IMG/VR virus record: IMGVR_UViG_3300006802_000765
Span: 1-20,642 of that record
Reading direction: 5' to 3' (one strand)
From: a virus
DNA: 20,642 nt
Shown: in pieces, positions 1-6,870 of the stretch
How the letters are laid out: each line of letters starts with the position of its first letter
Numbering within the stretch: the stretch's first letter is position 1
Made by a program: the position numbers and the translations under genes
The notes under the pieces: model-generated
Told to the model about the DNA's origin: nothing
The model's input: the letters and a program-made list of their open reading frames with translations, nothing else
Databases searched by the model: none

Positions 1-2
1 GG

Positions 3-32
3 CGCTCGATCTACGGATCGCTCCCGACCTAA
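3..32 (+). CDS. C-terminal tail of an upstream gene (partial)
   Basis: Reading frame 3 is open from the window edge and ends in TAA at 30-32, giving a last peptide RSIYGSLPT. It stops just before a strong terminator, which is what the end of a highly expressed gene would look like. From context (next to a TNFPNGITSFG-type structural protein and small basic proteins) the missing body could be the major capsid protein, but nine residues cannot prove this. The other two forward frames stay open through this stretch, so the choice of frame rests on the stop-plus-terminator arrangement. Confidence 0.4.
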   Translation, partial: RSIYGSLPT

Positions 33-40
33 TAAACTTA

Positions 41-73
41 CCCGGAGGCCTACATGGTCTCCGGGTTTCTCTT
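41..73 (+). terminator. Rho-independent terminator
   Basis: A 10-bp stem pairs CCCGGAGGCC (41-50) with GGTCTCCGGG (56-65), with one G-U wobble and a five-base loop TACAT. It is followed at once by the T-rich run TTTCTCTT (66-73). It lies between the stop of the upstream gene and the start of the beta-helix gene. It probably ends or attenuates transcripts from the capsid side, so the next gene may be read through or need its own promoter. I see no convincing promoter between 74 and 89. Confidence 0.85.
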
Positions 74-89
74 ATAAGGCGCAGCCAAC

Positions 90-1124
90 ATGGCTCTTAC
101 AAACTTCCCGAACGGCATCACGTCCTTCGGCGTCCCTGTGCTCGGCAACATTGGCGGTATTCCGCTCACCGGCACTTATTTCTTCGTCGATCCGGCTGGC
201 GGCTCTGACGCCTATGACGGACTTTCGCCGGAGACGCCTTTCCAGACAATCTACGCGGCTTATGCTGCGGCGACGGCTGGCAACAACGACGTTATTGTCC
301 TGATCGGCAATGGCTCGACGAGCGGCACCGCTCGCATGTCGACGGCGCTGGCGCAGTCGGTCACGTCTTCGGCGACGACTGGCACGATCACCTGGGCGAA
401 GAACGCGACGCACCTGATTGGCGTCACGGCTCCGACCGGTGTTTCAAACCGCGCTCGCTTCGCACCCCCGACCGGCACCTATACCGCTGCCACCTTCGGC
501 AACAGCGGCAATATGTTCAACGTTACCGCTTCCGGGTGCATCTTCGCTAACTTCTCGGTCTTCAACGGCTTCTCGACTGGCTCCGCCAGCCAGATCGCCT
601 GGATCGAGAACGGTGGTCGCAACTATTACGACAGCGTTCAGTTCGGTGGTTTCGGCGACACGCAGTCTGCTCAGGGCACTGGCGCTCGCGCGCTTAAGGT
701 CATGGGCACGGGCGAGAATACGTTCGTTGGCTGCACCATCGGCCTCGACACGGTCACTCGCACGGTCGCGAACGCCAATCTTGAATTTGCTGGCGCTACC
801 CCGCGCAACAAATTCATCAACTGCGACTTCCCGCTGCTTACGTCGTCGGCCTCTGCGCTGGCGATCCTTGGCTCCGGGGCTGGCGCAATTGATCGTTGGA
901 ATAAGTTCCAGCAGTGCCTGTTCTACAACGCTGTAGACAGCACCGCGACGACGATCACGGCGGTTGCATCGCTTAATGCTGCGGCTGGCGGCTCGCTTGT
1001 GTTCAACAACTGCACGGCGGCTGGAGCCACAAAATGGGGCGATGCGGGTGCTCTCGCCAACTCCTATGTTGACAATGCTCCCCCGACTGCGGCCACTTCT
1101 GGCCTCGCCGTCAATCCTGCCTAA
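90..1124 (+). CDS. Beta-helix virion structural protein (TNFPNGITSFG type)
   Basis: The 344-residue product opens with the TNFPNGITSFGVPV signature that I recognise from a widespread group of uncharacterised virion proteins encoded beside capsid genes. Residues about 30-75 (YFFVDPAGGSDAYDGLSP...F.TIYAAYAAA...NDVIVLIGNG) match the start of a DUF1565-like right-handed parallel beta-helix. The rest is Gly/Ser/Thr/Ala/Asn-rich with spaced short strands (GCIFANFSVFNG, NTFVGCTIGLD, NKFINCDFPLL, NKFQQCLFYNA, SLVFNNCTA), consistent with helix rungs. There is no signal peptide or membrane segment. A weak AAGG lies 11 bases before the ATG. A head decoration protein, head fibre or baseplate-side protein are all possible. 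Structural role is fairly sure; exact location in the particle is unknown. Confidence 0.8.
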   Translation: MALTNFPNGITSFGVPVLGNIGGIPLTGTYFFVDPAGGSDAYDGLSPETPFQTIYAAYAAATAGNNDVIVLIGNGSTSGTARMSTALAQSVTSSATTGTITWAKNATHLIGVTAPTGVSNRARFAPPTGTYTAATFGNSGNMFNVTASGCIFANFSVFNGFSTGSASQIAWIENGGRNYYDSVQFGGFGDTQSAQGTGARALKVMGTGENTFVGCTIGLDTVTRTVANANLEFAGATPRNKFINCDFPLLTSSASALAILGSGAGAIDRWNKFQQCLFYNAVDSTATTITAVASLNAAAGGSLVFNNCTAAGATKWGDAGALANSYVDNAPPTAATSGLAVNPA

Positions 1125-1136
1125 TAGGAGGTTCTT

Positions 1137-1373
1137 ATGGGTTTCTACGAAGGTCAGGACGGCCCGGCGGTCGTCAAGTCTGCGAAGTCTGGTACTAATG
1201 GCTTCAAGAAGGGTGGCAAGGCCGAGAAGGCCGAGGGCGGCTGCATGAAGAAGGGCGGCAAGGTCATGTCGTCTGCGGCGAAGGGCAAGAAGCCCGCTCG
1301 CGCGACAGGCGGCGGCGTCTTCTCGTCGGCGCACAGCGGTTCGCCGCGTGGCGCGACGCCGAAGCCTTACTGA
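1137..1373 (+). CDS. Small basic Gly/Lys-rich phage protein
   Basis: The product has 78 residues and is strongly basic, with repeated KKGGK-type runs at about residues 24-44 (GFKKGGKAEKAEGG, MKKGGKVMSSAAKGKK) and a single cysteine. A perfect Shine-Dalgarno AGGAGG sits five bases before the ATG, which fixes the start. It follows the beta-helix gene by 12 bases and precedes two more small basic proteins. Small Lys/Gly-rich proteins of this kind recur beside capsid genes in metagenomic phages. I know no function. Charge suggests contact with DNA or with the acidic capsid interior, but that is inference. Confidence 0.75.
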   Translation: MGFYEGQDGPAVVKSAKSGTNGFKKGGKAEKAEGGCMKKGGKVMSSAAKGKKPARATGGGVFSSAHSGSPRGATPKPY

Positions 1374-1380
1374 TGTAGTT

Positions 1381-1400
1381 GGGGGCTTCGGCCCCCTTCT
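1381..1400 (+). terminator. UUCG-tetraloop hairpin, probable weak terminator
   Basis: A perfect six-pair stem GGGGGC (1381-1386) / GCCCCC (1391-1396) closes the extra-stable C(UUCG)G tetraloop and is followed by TTCT. It starts eight bases after the stop of the preceding gene. The T-tract is short, so it may act as an attenuator or a 3' RNA-stabilising hairpin and not a full terminator. It also lies about 25 bases upstream of the start of the DUF6321 gene. Confidence 0.65.
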
Positions 1401-1420
1401 CCACTTTCGGGGGTATCCTT

Positions 1421-1690
1421 ATGGCAAAGACACCCGTCTGGCAGCGGAAAGAGGGACAAAATCCCGAGGGGGGACTCAATGCCAAGGGCAGGGCCTCCGC
1501 CAATCGCCAGGGTATGAACCTCAAGCCTCCCGTATCCAAAGAGCAAGCTGAGAAGAGTCCGAAGGCTGCGTCCCGTCGCTCTTCCTTCTGTGCGAGAATG
1601 ACAGGGATGAAGAAGAAACTTACGGGGTCAGCAAAGGCTGCTGATCCGAACAGCCGCATCAACAAGGCCCTCCGGAAGTGGGACTGCTGA
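1421..1690 (+). CDS. DUF6321 family small protein
   Basis: The 89-residue product shows the pattern I know as DUF6321: WQRKEGQNPEGGLNAKGR near the N-terminus, then SRRSSFCARMTGMKKKL and the ending DPNSRINKALRKWDC. Function is unknown; members are small basic proteins common in podovirus-like phages and in metagenomic contigs. The reading frame is open from a TTG at 1379, but that start would put the codons through the UUCG hairpin and add 14 residues foreign to the family, so the ATG at 1421 is chosen. It is followed by the next gene with one intervening base. The two cysteines (in SFCARM and at the C-terminus) are part of the conserved pattern as I remember it. Confidence 0.8.
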   Translation: MAKTPVWQRKEGQNPEGGLNAKGRASANRQGMNLKPPVSKEQAEKSPKAASRRSSFCARMTGMKKKLTGSAKAADPNSRINKALRKWDC

Positions 1691-1691
1691 C

Positions 1692-1865
1692 ATGACAAAA
1701 CCTTTCTGGGAAAAATCTGCGCCCAAGGACACAAAAAAGAAGGCGCTGAGCGCAAAAGGCGTTAAGATAGCAAAAGCTAAAGCCCGTGCCGCTGGTAGAC
1801 CTTATCCTAACTTGGTCGACAATGCTGCAGCAGCTCGCGCTGGCCTTACGAAGGGAAAAAGATAA
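1692..1865 (+). CDS. Small basic phage protein, 57 residues
   Basis: An ATG two bases after the stop of the DUF6321 gene opens a 57-residue frame ending in TAA whose last A is also the first base of the next ATG. The product starts MTKPFWEKSAPK, has a lysine/alanine-rich middle (KKKALSAKGVKIAKAKARAAG) and a RPYPNLVDNAAAARAG tail. I recognise the RPYPNLVDN ending from small proteins that accompany DUF6321 in related phages. Function is unknown. The tight coupling to both neighbours argues that it is a real gene although it is very short. Confidence 0.75.
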   Translation: MTKPFWEKSAPKDTKKKALSAKGVKIAKAKARAAGRPYPNLVDNAAAARAGLTKGKR

Positions 1866-2521
1866 TGCAGCCGATTACGATCTCAGTCGGCCCTCTCACG
1901 TCGGCAAGCGCGAACAATATCGCCACTTCGCAGGTTGTCTCCGGAGCTGCTAATGTAAACCTGAACGGCTCGCTTGTCTCTGGCGGCGTCGCCACGCTTG
2001 ATAAGCCCCGGCGGGTTTTGATCACCAATGTTGGCAACGACAGCGCCGTTACGTTCACGGTCTACGGAACGTGGATTGGTGGTCAGTCAATCTCTGAGAC
2101 GCTTCAAGGGACGAGCGGAAGCACCGTCGCCACGACGCTTGACTTCGCGACGGTAACGCAAATCGCTACAAGTGGTTCAACGAGCGCCTCCGGTATCACG
2201 GTTGGAACAAATACGGTAGCTGGATCTCGCTGGCTCCGCCTTGATAGCTGGGCCAATAACAACACGGCGATCCAGTGCAATGCTTCCGGCACTGTGAACT
2301 ATACGGTTCAGGTGACGATGGACGACCCGAACAGCCCGACAAATCCTGTAACGCCAGTCAATGTGACTTGGCTCAATACGAATGATGCTGACGCTGTTTC
2401 GGCCACTGCTGACATCTTCACGAACTTCCAGTTTACGCCGACCTTCGCCCGCGTCCTGCTCAATAGCGGCTCTGGCACTGTGACGGCCACCTTCGCTCAG
2501 TTTAACGTGGTGAACCTATGA
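1865..2521 (+). CDS. Conserved virion structural protein, beta-rich
   Basis: The 218-residue product begins MQPITISVGPLTSASANNIATSQ and has a long Ser/Thr/Gly/Asn-rich body with few charged residues, typical of an all-beta capsid or tail component. Signature stretches are TLDKPRRVLITNVGNDSAVTF (about residues 45-65), SETLQGTSG and SRWLRLDSW. I recall similar proteins of unknown function beside capsid genes in many environmental phages. It starts on the last base of the previous stop and overlaps the next gene by four bases (ATGA), so the run is translationally coupled. No enzyme motif is visible. It could be a head decoration or head-completion protein. Confidence 0.7.
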   Translation: MQPITISVGPLTSASANNIATSQVVSGAANVNLNGSLVSGGVATLDKPRRVLITNVGNDSAVTFTVYGTWIGGQSISETLQGTSGSTVATTLDFATVTQIATSGSTSASGITVGTNTVAGSRWLRLDSWANNNTAIQCNASGTVNYTVQVTMDDPNSPTNPVTPVNVTWLNTNDADAVSATADIFTNFQFTPTFARVLLNSGSGTVTATFAQFNVVNL

Positions 2522-2835
2522 CAGGGCCTGCCTGGACTCCCGGCACTGGTGGCGGATCGTCTTCTACGATTGCGTTCACTTCAAAGACCAGTGCATACAC
2601 AATCGACAATACGGATTGTATGGTTGATTGCACCACTGGCACTTTTACTGTGACATTGCCGACTGCGGTTGGTCTTGAAGGGAAATATTTTATTGTCAAG
2701 AACAGCGGGTCTGGCATTATAACTATTGATGCATATGGGTCTGAAACCATTGATGGCGTTCTAAACAAAATCCTTGCTGTTAGGTATGAAAGCCTCACAA
2801 TGATTTCTGACGGAACGAATTGGAAGGTAATCTGA
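2518..2835 (+). CDS. Short fibre-type structural protein
   Basis: The 105-residue product has a Gly/Pro-rich lead (GPAWTPGTGGGSSS) and then a compact beta module around residues 22-105: TIDNTDCMVDCTTGTFTVTLPTAV, GKYFIVKNSGSGIITID and a closing SLTMISDGTNWKVI. This layout (strand, LP turn, IVKNSGSGIITI, ISDGTNW end) is common in the repeated modules of phage tail fibres and neck appendages. It overlaps the genes on both sides (ATGA at the start, TGATG at the end). The region is clearly more AT-rich than the first 2.5 kb. A free-standing short fibre or a head-fibre component is likely. Confidence 0.65.
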   Translation: MTGPAWTPGTGGGSSSTIAFTSKTSAYTIDNTDCMVDCTTGTFTVTLPTAVGLEGKYFIVKNSGSGIITIDAYGSETIDGVLNKILAVRYESLTMISDGTNWKVI

Positions 2836-3323
2836 TGTCGTATCATGTTTCTCCCGCTCCTAGTGCAACATTTTCAAGTTCTGTAACTCAGAGTGTTGCT
2901 AATGCTGCTAATTCTCAGGCCATAACTTACAACACGACACTTAATGCTCAGGGCATTAGCCTGTCATCAAATAGCCGTATCGTTCTTCCTCAAGTTGGAA
3001 ATTACTGTTTTACGTTTTCTGCGATTGGTCACAATTCTGGTTCAGCAAGCGCAAAAGACATGAATATTTGGATAAGAAAGAACGGTGTAGATGAAGCTAA
3101 TACAAGCACTATCATCGGCACATCAAAAGATGCTCCTACAACGATAGTTGCGACGTTTATTGTTAGTTGCACAACTTCTGGCGATTACTTTGAGTTGTGG
3201 ATGGCTGGTGAAGATACGGGCGCGCAAATCTTAGCAACTGCTGCTCAGGCGGCTGTTCCCGGTGTTTCTCCTGCACAACCTGCATGCCCTTCGATTGTTA
3301 CCGCTGTTTGGCAGATTAGCTAA
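2835..3323 (+). CDS. C1q/TNF-like jelly-roll virion protein
   Basis: The 162-residue product starts at an ATG that shares its A with the previous stop; an in-frame TTG at 2820 would add five residues inside the preceding gene and is less likely. The pattern SVANAANSQAITYNTT, SRIVLPQVGNYCFTFSAIGHNSG, MNIWIRKNG, ATFIVSCTTSGDYFELWMAG resembles the C1q-like trimeric jelly-roll heads found on phage fibres, in which alternating strands run up to a GxYxF core. No signal peptide is present. It probably forms a trimeric knob on a head or tail fibre. Its AT-richness matches the gene before it, suggesting the two moved together. Confidence 0.65.
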   Translation: MSYHVSPAPSATFSSSVTQSVANAANSQAITYNTTLNAQGISLSSNSRIVLPQVGNYCFTFSAIGHNSGSASAKDMNIWIRKNGVDEANTSTIIGTSKDAPTTIVATFIVSCTTSGDYFELWMAGEDTGAQILATAAQAAVPGVSPAQPACPSIVTAVWQIS

Positions 3324-3333
3324 GGATGGTTAG

Positions 3334-4008
3334 ATGTCCACGAGCGGAACATATAACTTCAATCCGTCTCTGGGCGAACTGACGCTATATGCCTATCAGT
3401 TGATAGGCTTACGCCCTACGTCGCTCCTCCAGGAGCACTTTGACGCTGCCCGCACGGCGACGAACCTGATCCTGATGCGGTGGTCTAACCAGGGCGTTAA
3501 TCTCTGGTCAGTAGACCTCCAGACGGTCACGCTTACCGCGGGACAGAACACGTACACTGTTCCCTCAAATACTGTCGTCATCCTCGACGCATATGTGACT
3601 GTCGATGGGATTGATCGCATCATACTTCCTGTGAGCCGCACGGAGTACGCGTCTTATCCAAACAAGGCGCAGCAAGGTTTCCCCACGACGTTCTGGTTCA
3701 ATCGCCAGCTGTCGCCGTACGTCATCCTATGGCCCGTTCCGAGCAGCTCCTCATATACGCTGAACTACTTCCGTCTGATACAGCTCCAGGACGCGAACTT
3801 GAATGGCACTGAGCAGGTAGATATTCCGCCTATCTGGCTGGAGGCTCTGGCCTACAATCTTGCTCTTCGCCTTGCTCAGATCTGGGCTCCTGACAAGATT
3901 GCGATGGTAAAGACATTTGCCGACGAGGCCTACAACATCGCGGCAGCTCAGAATATTGAGACAGCCCAGCAGTACATCTCGCCGCAAATTTCGGGATACT
4001 TCCGATGA
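3334..4008 (+). CDS. P22 gp4-like head-tail adaptor / tail accessory factor
   Basis: The 224-residue product resembles P22 tail accessory factor gp4 and its environmental relatives: GELTLYAYQLIGLRPTSL at the N-terminus, helical AARTATNLILMRWSNQGVNLW, strand-rich LTAGQNTYTVP and SRTEYASYPNKAQQGFPTTFW, LWPVP, then a helical end (IWLEALAYNLALRLA..., AMVKTFADEAYNIAAAQ). Proteins of this group bind under the portal, close the head after packaging and seat the tail hub. An AAGGA lies eight bases before the ATG. The stop overlaps the start of the next gene (ATGA). The assignment is by pattern memory; a second adaptor-type gene lies at 13988. Confidence 0.75.
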   Translation: MSTSGTYNFNPSLGELTLYAYQLIGLRPTSLLQEHFDAARTATNLILMRWSNQGVNLWSVDLQTVTLTAGQNTYTVPSNTVVILDAYVTVDGIDRIILPVSRTEYASYPNKAQQGFPTTFWFNRQLSPYVILWPVPSSSSYTLNYFRLIQLQDANLNGTEQVDIPPIWLEALAYNLALRLAQIWAPDKIAMVKTFADEAYNIAAAQNIETAQQYISPQISGYFR

Positions 4009-4754
4009 GGCCTCATGGCCGCGCCAGAGTAAGCTCCAGAAGCCCGCGCGCGTTTGCGATATGCGACAGGTGCGGATTTTTGTATAATCACGTCAATTTG
4101 CAGTGGCAGTATGACTGGGCGGGCGCTTCTTTAATCAACAAGCGCATTCTTGTCTGCGACACATGCAATGACGTTCCGCAGCAGCAGCTTCGAGCCATCG
4201 TGGTCCCAGCCGATCCGGTTCCTATCCAGAACCCGCGCATTCAGGATTATCAGACAGCAGAAACGGATTATCGCATTACGCAAGGCAATACGACGAACGC
4301 GCAGACCGGGATACCCGTTCCCGGTGGTGAAACTCGCATTACGCAGAGCAACGATACGCGCGTCACACAGCAGATTGGCGGCACGAGATCAGATCGCAGC
4401 CAGCAACCGGGTCTTGACCAAAATGCTATCATGCCGTTGCAGGGGGCAACGGCCTATGGTGTCAATATTCCTGTTTTGTCGGCTATATCAAATGGGTCTG
4501 GGTTGGTAACTATTACATGTTCTGCGGCGCATAATCTTTCAACAAATGATCAAATATCCGTTGAGGGGTTTTCTGCGGCTACGGCAAACGGCTTCTACAC
4601 AATTACAGTAACGTCTGGGACGGCGTTTACCTATCAGGTAAATCCTGTCCTTGCCGCAGGATCTTTGCTGACATCGACGACAAAAATGGTTACGGCAAAC
4701 GCCGGATTACCATATAATAATTCTCAGATACCGCAGACAGGACCGCTATCGTGA
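4005..4754 (+). CDS. Neck/tail structural protein with CxxC pair and beta module
   Basis: The 249-residue product has two parts. The N-terminus carries CDRC (residues 20-23) and CDTC (51-54), 27 residues apart, flanking [21 protein letters not shown]; this looks like a zinc ribbon or rubredoxin-like knuckle. Residues about 70-145 are a low-complexity linker rich in T/Q/N/R. Residues about 157-235 form a beta module ([24 protein letters not shown]...[18 protein letters not shown]) like those that databases label ubiquitin-activating E1 FCCH-like. It overlaps the adaptor upstream by four bases and the collagen gene downstream by four, so it likely joins the neck and the fibres. Function is not established. 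Confidence 0.7.
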   Translation: MRPHGRARVSSRSPRAFAICDRCGFLYNHVNLQWQYDWAGASLINKRILVCDTCNDVPQQQLRAIVVPADPVPIQNPRIQDYQTAETDYRITQGNTTNAQTGIPVPGGETRITQSNDTRVTQQIGGTRSDRSQQPGLDQNAIMPLQGATAYGVNIPVLSAISNGSGLVTITCSAAHNLSTNDQISVEGFSAATANGFYTITVTSGTAFTYQVNPVLAAGSLLTSTTKMVTANAGLPYNNSQIPQTGPLS

Positions 4755-6475
4755 GCAACATCCAAATCCCGAACCTACCTGCTGCTACATCGCTTACAGG
4801 CGGCGAGCAGCTTGAGGCTGTTCAGTCCGGGACATCTGTTCGCGTAACGTCTTCTCAAATTGCGGGGTTAAATCCTGGCCCGACCGGGCCGGCCGGTCCT
4901 GTAGGTCCAACTGGTCCGTCTGGAAATACAGGCCCCACGGGTCCTACGGGTCCCGCAGGCTCCACGGGCGTTGCTGGCCCCACGGGCTCTATCGGTCCGA
5001 CAGGCCCTTCTGTGACAGGGCCTACTGGCGTTGCCGGCCCCACTGGCTCTACCGGCCCGACCGGCCCGTCAGTAACAGGGCCTAACGGGCCAACCGGCCC
5101 GACCGGGCCAAGCGGTCCCACCGGGTCAACCGGAATTTCCGGCCCGACGGGCCCGACAGGCGTAGCAGGGCCGGGCGGTGGGCTTGGTCCCACGGGGCCA
5201 ACGGGGCCTGTCGGAGCGGGCTTCAATTACAAGGGCACCGTAGCCAATGCGGCCGCGCTTCCGGGCTACCCCAGCTCATATACGGGAAGCGTCGGCGACG
5301 CCTATATTACGACGAACGACAGCCATCTTTGGATATGGAGCGGGTCGACATGGGTTGACAACGGTCCCGTTACTACGGGGGTTACAGGTCCAACAGGCCC
5401 AACAGGCCCAACAGGCCCAACTGGACCTACGGGCTCGGCAGGCCCTACCGGTTCTGCTGGTAACGCTGGCCCGACCGGCCCTACTGGCAGCACAGGAAGT
5501 GCTGGGCCGACGGGACCGACCGGAGCTGCCTCCAACGTTGCCGGCCCGACTGGTTCAACTGGCCCGACCGGCCCGACTGGCCCTACAGGCGCGGCGTCCA
5601 ATGTTGCGGGGCCAACTGGCCCTACAGGCGCTACTGGCCCGGCTGGCGGGGGAATTAACTACAAGGGCACTGTTGCAAATTCTGCGGCTCTTCCGGGCTA
5701 CCCAAGCTCCTACACAGGCAACGTTGGCGACGCTTATGTAACCCTTGACAATACACATCTTTGGGTGTGGGACGGGTCGACTTGGGTTGACAATGGCGCA
5801 ATCACGTCAGTTGCTGGCCCGACGGGTCCGACAGGACCGACAGGCTCTACCGGCTCAACAGGACCTACGGGTCCTACAGGCCCGACGGGCTCTACTGGTT
5901 TGACGGGACCTACGGGTCCGACAGGGCCTACAGGGTCTACTGGTTCCACAGGACCTACAGGACCTACAGGACCTACGGGCTCTACTGGTTCCACAGGACC
6001 TACGGGGCCTACAGGACCTACAGGGTCTACTGGTTCCACAGGTCCTACAGGCCCTACAGGGCCGACGGGCTCTACTGGCTCCACAGGACCTACAGGCCCT
6101 ACAGGGCCGACCGGATCGACAGGAGCGGCCGGGTCAACAGGGCCGACAGGGCCGACAGGGCCTACTGGATCAACTGGAGCCTCCGGTTCGACGGGTCCAA
6201 CCGGCCCAACTGGTCCCACAGGATCAACTGGAGCCGCTGGCTCAACAGGGCCGACAGGCCCAACCGGTCCGACAGGCTCAACCGGCGCCGCCGGGTCAAC
6301 GGGACCGACGGGGCCGACTGGTCCAACAGGCTCCACTGGCGCTGCCGGCTCAACCGGCCCAACTGGTCCGACTGGCCCTACTGGCTCTACCGGCACTGGT
6401 GGCCCGACTGGCCCTACAGGGGCAAATTCGCCAGCGAATAAAATCGTCGGACTTATCCTGACGTTTGGAGGTTAA
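4751..6475 (+). CDS. Collagen-like tail fibre protein
   Basis: The 574-residue product starts at GTG (GTGA overlap with the preceding stop). Residues 1-42 form a non-collagen head ([20 protein letters not shown]...SQIAGLNPG), a type that in other phages attaches fibres to the particle. The rest is Gly-X-Y collagen sequence dominated by GPT, broken twice by PSVTG and by two copies of a 48-residue globular module (residues 158-205 and 302-349). The second half (356-550) is nearly pure repeat. The end, [15 protein letters not shown], is a short hydrophobic cap. Such proteins form trimeric stalks. Threonine fills most Y positions where animals have hydroxyproline, so threonine glycosylation could stabilise the helix. 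Role in adsorption is inferred. Confidence 0.85.
   Translation: MSNIQIPNLPAATSLTGGEQLEAVQSGTSVRVTSSQIAGLNPGPTGPAGPVGPTGPSGNTGPTGPTGPAGSTGVAGPTGSIGPTGPSVTGPTGVAGPTGSTGPTGPSVTGPNGPTGPTGPSGPTGSTGISGPTGPTGVAGPGGGLGPTGPTGPVGAGFNYKGTVANAAALPGYPSSYTGSVGDAYITTNDSHLWIWSGSTWVDNGPVTTGVTGPTGPTGPTGPTGPTGSAGPTGSAGNAGPTGPTGSTGSAGPTGPTGAASNVAGPTGSTGPTGPTGPTGAASNVAGPTGPTGATGPAGGGINYKGTVANSAALPGYPSSYTGNVGDAYVTLDNTHLWVWDGSTWVDNGAITSVAGPTGPTGPTGSTGSTGPTGPTGPTGSTGLTGPTGPTGPTGSTGSTGPTGPTGPTGSTGSTGPTGPTGPTGSTGSTGPTGPTGPTGSTGSTGPTGPTGPTGSTGAAGSTGPTGPTGPTGSTGASGSTGPTGPTGPTGSTGAAGSTGPTGPTGPTGSTGAAGSTGPTGPTGPTGSTGAAGSTGPTGPTGPTGSTGTGGPTGPTGANSPANKIVGLILTFGG
5222..5365 (+). repeat. Globular fibre module, copy 1
   Basis: A 48-residue unit ([15 protein letters not shown]... 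to ...GSTWVDNG) interrupts the collagen repeat. It matches copy 2 at 38 of 48 residues, while many third codon positions differ. The pattern YKGTV...LP...GDAY...LW.W.GSTWV.NG is a small beta module that I recall in many phage fibres and that may bind sugar or set trimer register. Confidence 0.8.
5654..5797 (+). repeat. Globular fibre module, copy 2
   Basis: Second copy of the 48-residue module ([15 protein letters not shown]... to ...GSTWVDNG), 432 bases (144 codons) after the first. Differences cluster at the stretch TTNDSH versus TLDNTH. This indicates an old internal duplication followed by drift, with the collagen segment between the copies evolving faster. Confidence 0.8.
5816..6400 (+). 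repeat. Tandem collagen repeats, 45-bp then 54-bp units
   Basis: Six 45-bp units coding [15 protein letters not shown] (one has GLT) run from 5816 to 6085. Five 54-bp units coding [18 protein letters not shown] (one has GAS) follow from 6086 to 6355, and a degenerate unit ends the array. The longer unit looks like the shorter one with one extra triplet pair. Synonymous differences between units are frequent, so the array is not freshly expanded, but neighbouring units are still close enough for slippage. Confidence 0.9.
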
Positions 6476-6477
6476 AA

Positions 6478-6870
6478 ATGGCCGCGCCTAATATTGCCAA
6501 TCCGACGACCATTACTGGCATTACATCGTATTACACTATCACCGGAAACACGTCTGTTTCGGTGCTAACAAATACGGCTTCGTCAGGAAAGGTTCTTAAA
6601 ATAGAGAGCTTGAATGTCGCGAACACGACAAGTGTAGCTGTTAACTGCACGGTGAACTATTACACAAAGTCAGTTACTCAAGGCTCTGCCCCTTCCGGGG
6701 GAACTGCTTTTGCTATCTGCTCGACTGTCAGCATTCCTGCGAATGCGACACTTGTTGTAATTGAAAAAACGAACAGCATTTATCTGGAAGAAGATAGATG
6801 TTTGGCTATAACTTCCGGCAATGCCAGTGGTTTTTTGACAGCCACGATTGGCTATGAGGATATTAGCTAA
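6478..6870 (+). CDS. Conserved small virion protein (MAAPNI...NPTTITG type)
   Basis: The 130-residue product begins MAAPNIANPTTITGITSYY and ends LTATIGYEDIS, with SSGKVLKIESLNVAN and PANATLVVIEKTNSIYLEEDRCLAI between. I recognise this pattern from small proteins encoded among the neck and fibre genes of myovirus- and podovirus-like environmental phages; it is beta-rich and of unknown function. A GGAGG overlaps the end of the collagen gene six bases before the ATG. Its last base is shared with the ATG of the next gene. It may be a fibre-attachment or tip protein, given its place between two fibre genes. Confidence 0.7.
   Translation: MAAPNIANPTTITGITSYYTITGNTSVSVLTNTASSGKVLKIESLNVANTTSVAVNCTVNYYTKSVTQGSAPSGGTAFAICSTVSIPANATLVVIEKTNSIYLEEDRCLAITSGNASGFLTATIGYEDIS

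Noticed and set aside
444-1334. 296-residue minus-strand frame
   Set aside because: It lies opposite the beta-helix gene and crosses two real genes; composition is Arg/Ala-rich as expected for an antisense shadow of GC-rich codons.
1379-1420. TTG start for the DUF6321 gene
   Set aside because: It would translate the UUCG hairpin and add residues foreign to the family; the ATG at 1421 gives the known N-terminus.
5816-6355. CRISPR-like regular repeats
   Set aside because: Units abut without spacers, code a continuous Gly-X-Y protein and vary mainly at third codon positions.
5734-6396. 220-residue minus-strand frame rich in PVGPVGP repeats
   Set aside because: It is the antisense image of the GPT codon array, has no ribosome site and changes exactly as the sense repeat does; periodic sequence stays open in several frames.
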